Positions 24,011-29,838 of a DNA stretch of 29,838 nucleotides are shown here, piece after piece; position 1 is the stretch's first letter; each line of letters starts with the position of its first letter. The notes beneath the pieces are model-generated. The model saw nothing but the letters and a program-made list of their open reading frames with translations, had not been told where the DNA came from and did no database searches. Source of the DNA: Pseudomonadota bacterium (GTDB lineage Bacteria; SAR324; XYD2-FULL-50-16; JAHJRI01); contig JAKSDL010000410.1 of assembly GCA_022360105.1 (NCBI GenBank), positions 1 through 29,838 on the forward strand, in the 5' to 3' direction. A program made the translations under genes and the position numbers.

Positions 24011-27000
24011 TTAAGAAACCTTTTCAGCTTGCTGCATCTCTATGGGTGCGGTCAGGCCAAAATCATCCGCTATGGCATAAAAACACGGGATGACGATAAG
24101 TATCATTAGTGTAGATGCCATTAGACCGTATGCAATGCTCACAGCAATGGGAATCAATACCTGTGCCTGCAGGCTTGTTTCGGAAAGCAGCGGCATTAGA
24201 CCGGCAATAGTCGTGACAGATGTTAGCAAAACCGCTCTGAATCGTTCTCTACTCGCCAGTTTCGCAGCTTCCACAGCGCTTTTCCCTTCTGCCCTGCGGA
24301 ATTTCACGAATTCCACTAACAGGATCGAATCGTTCACGACAATTCCGGAGAGAGAAATAAAGCCCAAAATGCTTGGAAGAGACAATGATATTCCCATCAA
24401 CAAATGACCCCAGATCACGCCGATTAACGCAAATGGAATCGCCATCATGACGACGAAGGGCTCACTGTAACTTTTGAACTGGTAACTAAGCAGAATGTAA
24501 ACCCCGATTATCCCTATCAGAAATAATGTGACCATTGATCCGGAAGTCTTTGATGTTCTTTCAGCTTCGCCGCGAATTTTAACGATTACTTCCGGGTGTC
24601 GTTTATTAAATTCGGGAATAAATTCGTTTCTAATTTTATTTATTACTTCACTGGTATTGGTAACGGAAAGATTTACATCCCCTTCCAAAGTCAAGGTTCT
24701 CATTCCGTCTATACGAACGATTCTGGCGTATCCCCTTTTATTCTCGAAATTCACAACGCTGGTCACGGGGATGCCGGTTCCATCGGCGCTGTACACTCGA
24801 AACGATTCCAGGTCCCTTATATCATCCTTATCCTCATCGGCTAACTGGACAGATACTTCGTAAGACTCCTGGCCAACCTGAATCTCGTTTACTGTCCTGC
24901 CCAGAAATGCTGACCTGATCTGGCTGGAGATTGTATTGGCTGTAACACCTAGAATAGTCGCTCCTTGTTTCAGTTTCATAACCAGTTCCGGTTTCCCGGG
25001 GCGCATATCGTCATATACGTTATAGACACCGTCAAATTGATTCAGCCATTCCATCAATTCAAGAGACGATTGTTTCAAGACTTCAAGGCTGTCTGCCTGA
25101 AACTGGATTTTGATGGCCTTTCCAGCCGGTCCAACGCTGGATTCACCATAATTAATCGTAATGACATCAGCAATGGAACCGACTTCTTTTCTCCAGAGGG
25201 AAACCACATCGGTGGTGGAATGCAGGCGAAACTCATTTTCCAACAAGTCAACAGCCACCGTAGCGAGATGCGGTCCTGATTCATTGGAATCTATATTTTG
25301 TCCGTATGAAACTCTAACATTTTGGACCAGTTTTTTCCCATCTGTTTGCATTGGTGTGAGTTTCTTATCTACGGCATCAAGTCCTTTGATAACGGATTCC
25401 ACGACAGATTCCGTTTTGGTTAGCGTGGAACCTTGAGGTAACAGAATTTTTGCTTCGACAACATCACCTTCAACGCTGGGGAAACCGATGAATTTCAACT
25501 GCCCGCCAGCCAGCATGGCAAAGGATATGATCAGAAGCATCAGCACCAGTCCCACGGTGAAATAGCGACGATTGACAGCGGCATCGACAACGCGGCCCAG
25601 AATCTTCTCCCTGGCGAATTCAATGAACGAGGAAACCTTGTTTCTGAATTTGCCTTCTGCTACGTTTTCCCTGCCCTTAAACGAATGTCCCAAATGATGT
25701 GGAAGGATAAAAAACGCTTCCAGCAGACTGACAGCGAGGACGAAAAGCAGCACCACCGGAACAACAAGCAGCACGTTACCGATTTGTCCTTCAATAAAGG
25801 ATAAAGGCAAAAATACACAGGCGGTTGTCAAAAATGACGCGATAACTCCGTTTTGTACCTGTTTGGTTCCGATGATGGCGGCTTCTACTGCATTTCTGCC
25901 TTTTTTCAATTGCACGGCAATATTTTCAGCTATCACGATGGCATCATCCATCAATATTCCAATGGATAGCAGCAAAGCCAGGCTGGTCATCATGTTCAGG
26001 GTGTATCCGATCTGATACATCAGGAAAAAAGCGCCCATGAAAGAGATGGGAAGACCGACCACGACCCAAAAAGCCGTTCTGAGATTGAAGAAAATGAACA
26101 TGGCAACAAATACCAGGATCAATCCCTGCCAGCCGTTTTTTGCTACCAATGCCAATCGATCTCGAATCAATGAGGCCATATCATAGGTGAGTGTCAGCGA
26201 AACGCCGTCTGGTGCCAGTTGCTCTTCACGTTCGACAAACTCCTTCACTGCATCATAGATAATCAACGCGTCTTCAGACTTGGATTTGACGATGGAAATA
26301 TAAGCTGCTCTTTCACCGTTAAATTCAATTTTGCTTTCTTCCGATTCAAAAGCATCGCTAATAGTGGCGATTTCACCCAGTTTGATTTCTGCACCAGTGC
26401 TTCCGCCGATAATCACAATGTTTTCAAATTCCTGAACGGCTCTTCGTTTGTCTGCAAAACGAATCAGCATTTCCTGTTCACTTGAATCGATGGAACCGAC
26501 CGGTGTATCCAAACTTTGATTGGCGATAGTATTAGCGATATCCGTGATACTGATCCCATATTGCATCAGTTTATTGGCCTGAACCTTTATTTGAATTTGC
26601 CTGTCTGAGAATCCATTGATTTCGACAATGGAAATGTCCGGGTGCTGTTTAAGTTTTCGTTTTAGATACTCGCAATATTCTTTTAAGTGTTGAACCGACA
26701 TGGGACCGGATACGGCGATGGCAACCACATGACTGGTTCTGCCCATTTCAGTAATCACAGGATCGTTGGCATCTTCAGGGAAGTTATCTATTGCTTCCAC
26801 TTCCGTTCGAATGTCATTATAAAATTCTGCAAGATCCCCCTCTTCCTTCATTTCCACGGTTACATTCGTAATGCCTTCCTTGGACTCGGCTACGATTTCC
26901 TGCACATAATTAATGCTGCCCAGGGCATCTTCGATGGGCTGACCGACCGCTTCTTCCATCTCTTCAGCTGAAGCTCCGGAATAACTGACGCTCACTCTTA

Positions 27001-27127
27001 CTTTGTTGGCTTCGAATTCCGGAAATGTGTCTCTTTTTAGAGCGGGTAATCCAACAACGCCGGTGATGATAATCATCAACATCAATAAATTCGCTGCCGT
27101 GGGATGGGTAGAAAAAAAACGTATCAT
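24011..27127 (-). CDS. RND family efflux permease
   Basis: The 1038-residue inner-membrane pump has the usual length and layout: a first helix at about 11-30, a large periplasmic loop, a helix bundle at about 335-500, then a second repeat of the same kind. The proton-relay aspartates are present as D394/D395 in GILMDDAIVIAENI, and the partner lysine lies in LLVEFVKFRRAEG in the second bundle. It would use the proton gradient to expel hydrophobic drugs, detergents or other compounds through the fusion protein and the TolC-like duct; the substrate cannot be told. The start ATG overlaps the stop of the fusion-protein gene by 4 bp (ATGA) and has a GGAGGT Shine-Dalgarno inside that gene. A hairpin follows the stop. 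Confidence 0.95.
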   Translation of the reverse strand: MIRFFSTHPTAANLLMLMIIITGVVGLPALKRDTFPEFEANKVRVSVSYSGASAEEMEEAVGQPIEDALGSINYVQEIVAESKEGITNVTVEMKEEGDLAEFYNDIRTEVEAIDNFPEDANDPVITEMGRTSHVVAIAVSGPMSVQHLKEYCEYLKRKLKQHPDISIVEINGFSDRQIQIKVQANKLMQYGISITDIANTIANQSLDTPVGSIDSSEQEMLIRFADKRRAVQEFENIVIIGGSTGAEIKLGEIATISDAFESEESKIEFNGERAAYISIVKSKSEDALIIYDAVKEFVEREEQLAPDGVSLTLTYDMASLIRDRLALVAKNGWQGLILVFVAMFIFFNLRTAFWVVVGLPISFMGAFFLMYQIGYTLNMMTSLALLLSIGILMDDAIVIAENIAVQLKKGRNAVEAAIIGTKQVQNGVIASFLTTACVFLPLSFIEGQIGNVLLVVPVVLLFVLAVSLLEAFFILPHHLGHSFKGRENVAEGKFRNKVSSFIEFAREKILGRVVDAAVNRRYFTVGLVLMLLIISFAMLAGGQLKFIGFPSVEGDVVEAKILLPQGSTLTKTESVVESVIKGLDAVDKKLTPMQTDGKKLVQNVRVSYGQNIDSNESGPHLATVAVDLLENEFRLHSTTDVVSLWRKEVGSIADVITINYGESSVGPAGKAIKIQFQADSLEVLKQSSLELMEWLNQFDGVYNVYDDMRPGKPELVMKLKQGATILGVTANTISSQIRSAFLGRTVNEIQVGQESYEVSVQLADEDKDDIRDLESFRVYSADGTGIPVTSVVNFENKRGYARIVRIDGMRTLTLEGDVNLSVTNTSEVINKIRNEFIPEFNKRHPEVIVKIRGEAERTSKTSGSMVTLFLIGIIGVYILLSYQFKSYSEPFVVMMAIPFALIGVIWGHLLMGISLSLPSILGFISLSGIVVNDSILLVEFVKFRRAEGKSAVEAAKLASRERFRAVLLTSVTTIAGLMPLLSETSLQAQVLIPIAVSIAYGLMASTLMILIVIPCFYAIADDFGLTAPIEMQQAEKVS

Positions 27128-28494
27128 TTTCCACCTCCCATCGCGTCAGCCTTGATTTTCGCAGCCAGTTCAAGGTCCAAAACCGGAATGACACCCATGC
27201 CTTCCACTGCCGGAACAACATCAGTCACAATTACTTTTTCACCAGGGGCTAATCCTTCTCGAATCATTGTGAAACTATCCTGGGTGAATCCGGTCTTTAC
27301 TTTTCGAAACCGGAGTCTGTTGTTTTCATCTGCAATGTAAACGGTATCCTTATCGTGGAGGGCTGTTCTGGGGATGATGATGGCGTTCTTGAAGGGGCTG
27401 CCATAAAGCTCGACTTCGCAATACATGCCCTTGATCAGCGGTCTTTTGGGTATTCCAGATTTAAGACCAAAAGGATCATCCACCTGCACAATGATCCCGG
27501 GAGTTCTGGTTTGAGTATCGATTTGGGCATTAAATCGCATGACCTTGCCCTGCCACTCCGATGACATTTTACCGAAGTTGAATTTTACCTTTGCAGTGAT
27601 TCCCAGCGTATCGCCAATAGATCCGTTACCCTGGATCAAGCGGGAGCGTACCTCTTCATCCAGCTGGGGGCGGAACACATGTAACCCGTTAGCCAGTTGG
27701 GCTTCAATCTCTACCGAATCCACACTTTCAGCTTCGGCAATGCTTTGACCTTTTTGAATAAACTGCAATTTTTCCACATTCACACTGGAAATAATGCTGT
27801 CAAAAGGTGCCCTGATTTTGGTGTATTGCAATTGCAAATTGGCTGATTGTTGGGAGAGTTTGGCCTGCTCTTCCTGGGCCTTCAACAGTTCACGTTCCGA
27901 ATCCAGCGAGTTCAGGGTGTTTTGAATGGCTTGCACCTTATATTTCTGGGCGAGAAAAGCTGCTTCTGCCTGCTCGAAATCAGACTTGCTGGCCATATTG
28001 TTGCCCAGCAGTTTCTTCTGTCGGTCAAGCTCCTTTTGTTTCAGTTCTAAGGTATGCAGCTCCAGTTTTAGCAATTCCTTGTTACTGGTTTCCTTGTCTA
28101 TCGATTGCTTAACCTGGGCATCGATGCTTTGCAGATTAGCCCTGGCTTCCGCCACTGTCAGTTTGTATTCCGTGGGATCTATCTCTACCAGCAACGTTCC
28201 TTTTGAGATTCGACCACCTTTTTTTAAAGAGGGACTTACATAAATAGCTTTTCCACTGACTTCAGCTACAGCCTGCCAGACATTTGTTGGCTGCACAGTT
28301 CCATAACCAACCGCTACGGGAATCACATCTGTTTCCTGAATTTCTATGATGCGCACTTTGCGCTTGTTATCGATCTGCTCCTTATGTGGAGGATTGGGTT
28401 TGATATTAAGCAGCACAATGAAAACCAGGATCCCGACCATAATCGGGACGGTCAGAAACAGTATGCGCCGAAGTTTTTTTCGTTGCTCAGACAT
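27124..28494 (-). CDS. RND efflux periplasmic adaptor (membrane fusion protein)
   Basis: The 456-residue protein has one N-terminal membrane helix (about 11-29). A split lipoyl domain follows (around AVAEVSGKAIYVSPSLKKGG and later YTKIRAPFDSIISSVNVEKL), enclosing a long alpha-helical hairpin (about 125-220, rich in Lys/Glu/Leu/Gln). Beta-barrel and membrane-proximal domains complete it, ending with PGEKVIVTDVVPAVEGM. It links the inner-membrane permease to the outer-membrane duct. The ATG has a G-rich AAGGGGG Shine-Dalgarno. It starts 76 bp after the TolC-like gene and overlaps the permease gene by 4 bp, giving one operon. Confidence 0.94.
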   Translation of the reverse strand: MSEQRKKLRRILFLTVPIMVGILVFIVLLNIKPNPPHKEQIDNKRKVRIIEIQETDVIPVAVGYGTVQPTNVWQAVAEVSGKAIYVSPSLKKGGRISKGTLLVEIDPTEYKLTVAEARANLQSIDAQVKQSIDKETSNKELLKLELHTLELKQKELDRQKKLLGNNMASKSDFEQAEAAFLAQKYKVQAIQNTLNSLDSERELLKAQEEQAKLSQQSANLQLQYTKIRAPFDSIISSVNVEKLQFIQKGQSIAEAESVDSVEIEAQLANGLHVFRPQLDEEVRSRLIQGNGSIGDTLGITAKVKFNFGKMSSEWQGKVMRFNAQIDTQTRTPGIIVQVDDPFGLKSGIPKRPLIKGMYCEVELYGSPFKNAIIIPRTALHDKDTVYIADENNRLRFRKVKTGFTQDSFTMIREGLAPGEKVIVTDVVPAVEGMGVIPVLDLELAAKIKADAMGGGK

Positions 28495-28570
28495 AGATAT
28501 ACCCCCTTGTATTTATTACCTGGACGGGATTGAAGCTGTCACCCGCCTGCTTAATTTGCCTTCTGTTACA

Positions 28571-29838
28571 TTATAAGGATTTCGGAAGCTTGTAATAGGA
28601 AAAAATGTCTCCCGTCAACACCAACAGTTTAACAAAATTCCTCTCATTCCCCACCCTGACAAGAGTTTCGCCTAATTTCGCATCGGTGTAGTTCTTTTGA
28701 GCCTGGGAAACGTTGTAACTGGTACTTTTCCCAATTTTAAGCTTTTCCACTTCCTTATCCAGCAGATCCTTTGCCAGGTTCACGGACAATTGGGCTGCCT
28801 TCTCTTCTTCAATGCCGAATTTCAGGTTTCTAAGTATTGTTTGCAGACTGACATAGATCTCTGCTTTGGCATCCTTGATTTGTAACTCCAGTTTGCTGCG
28901 TTCAATTTTGCGCTGCATAATGGTTTCAGAGGCAGAATCGTCAAATAAGGGAACGTTCCAGGTTAACGTCGCTGAATAGCCCTGGTACTCATCATTGGAG
29001 TAATACTGGGTTGTCTCGGAAGGTGAATCACCATATCCGTTCAGTGTGTAAGTCAAGCTGAGATCCAGATCAGTTTTGTCACTGTTGTAGGCATCATCCA
29101 GATCGTATTGATTGGATTTCAGACTGATCATCAAGGTCTTTAAATCGGTGCTGTTTTCATAAGCCTTGTTTAGTAATTCCTGAAAATTGAAATCCTCTCC
29201 ATGGATTCTTGGCAGATCGGCCGGTTTAAAACCGAATGGAATTGTCCCCAGATCAAGTGCCACTCTGATTTTATCTTCCGTTTCCTGTTCTTCGATTTGT
29301 TTTGTCAGTAAATCTTTTCGGTTATTGGCCAGTTGGGTCTGGGTTTCTTTCAGATCAGTCGGATTCAACACGCCAACCTGTACCCGGGCCCTGGTTTCCC
29401 TTACCAGCTTTTCTGAAAGGTTTACTGCTTCTTTCAAGGTCTTGATATTTTCCTGCACACCAACCAGGTTCCAATATTCATTGGCCACCGATTCAAGCAG
29501 ACCAACGCCTGTTGAATAGGTTGTGGCCTTGGCCTGGTCCAAAAGTATTTGGCTTCTTTTTACCGGCAGATCATTGACGTCGCCCCAGTCCTGAAAGAGG
29601 GGGATGGAAACAGTTGCGCTGAGAGAGGAGGAATCAACTTCCTCACCTGTGCTGCTTTTAGATAAATCATCTCCTTTTTCTGCCATGCTATAATTGTCAG
29701 TCTGTGATTTCGATGATGATAACGTGGAAGAGAAGGTGATTCCGAGGGATGTTTTTTTACTGACGGTGGCGGACAATGCAGTGGCATCAGTGGATGTTGT
29801 AGCTAAGTATGAAGTAGTGGGGTCGTCATTGTCATCCA
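28571..29838 (-). CDS. TolC-like outer-membrane efflux protein, 5' end outside window
   Basis: The frame stays open to the right edge, so the start codon and signal peptide lie beyond position 29838; 422 codons are visible. The visible part has the repeated TolC layout: beta-strand segments (LSATVSIPLFQDWGD and YSATLTWNVPLFDD) alternating with long helices such as LVRETRARVQVGVLNPTDL and LAKDLLDKEVEKLKIGKST. The first visible residues are rich in Asp, Asn and Thr, followed by a Ser/Thr-rich stretch, which is more polar than usual for this region. It would form the trimeric outer-membrane duct of the pump encoded downstream. An internal TTG at 29776 is not a plausible start because coding continues upstream. 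Confidence 0.92.
   Translation of the reverse strand, partial: DDNDDPTTSYLATTSTDATALSATVSKKTSLGITFSSTLSSSKSQTDNYSMAEKGDDLSKSSTGEEVDSSSLSATVSIPLFQDWGDVNDLPVKRSQILLDQAKATTYSTGVGLLESVANEYWNLVGVQENIKTLKEAVNLSEKLVRETRARVQVGVLNPTDLKETQTQLANNRKDLLTKQIEEQETEDKIRVALDLGTIPFGFKPADLPRIHGEDFNFQELLNKAYENSTDLKTLMISLKSNQYDLDDAYNSDKTDLDLSLTYTLNGYGDSPSETTQYYSNDEYQGYSATLTWNVPLFDDSASETIMQRKIERSKLELQIKDAKAEIYVSLQTILRNLKFGIEEEKAAQLSVNLAKDLLDKEVEKLKIGKSTSYNVSQAQKNYTDAKLGETLVRVGNERNFVKLLVLTGDIFSYYKLPKSL

Noticed and set aside
1..29838. CRISPR array, prophage, transposon or integron
   Set aside because: No regularly spaced direct repeats, transposase, integrase or phage structural genes were seen on either strand.

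Overview
The window reads as the chromosome of a Gram-negative bacterium: it carries an RND efflux pump with a TolC-type outer-membrane partner, an ExbB/ExbD/TonB energy-transduction module and a periplasmic disulfide enzyme. The base composition looks moderately AT-rich, and the signalling style (HDFNNLL-type hybrid kinases, many stand-alone receivers, an acetyl-CoA hydrolase/GNAT fusion) resembles Desulfobacterota or SAR324-like lineages. That placement is an inference by resemblance, not something the sequence proves. No rRNA, tRNA, CRISPR, integrase or transposase was seen.

Layout. Positions 213-3623 (minus) hold a likely three-gene operon: a universal stress protein, an acetyl-CoA hydrolase/CoA-transferase-like protein fused to a GNAT domain, and a thioredoxin-VKOR disulfide-forming enzyme. 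Divergently, 4134-11672 (plus) carries a receiver/RsbW-like ATPase fusion, a cNMP-domain hybrid histidine kinase, and two tandem 730-residue paralogs of a family I do not recognise. These end tail-to-tail with argH (minus), the stop codons overlapping by 4 bp; an AI-2E/PerM-type permease lies upstream of argH on the same strand.

After a gene-poor stretch (14652-15403), 15404-18708 (plus) is a phosphorelay cluster: receiver, receiver-kinase, receiver, receiver. None has a DNA-binding output. Positions 18720-20657 (minus) form exbB-exbD-tonB, preceded by a 1000-residue protein of unknown function with an ankyrin segment and an internal duplication. Positions 24011-29838 (minus) form a tripartite RND efflux operon: TolC-like (cut by the window edge), membrane fusion protein, RND permease.

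How the parts may work together. The two signalling clusters contain six receiver domains and two kinases but no transcription-factor output, so they probably act through protein-protein contacts. The most interesting candidate system is the block 4134-11672, where a sensor kinase and a receiver/anti-sigma-like ATPase lie directly upstream of the tandem paralogs. A second candidate is the 1000-residue protein beside the ExbB/ExbD/TonB motor.
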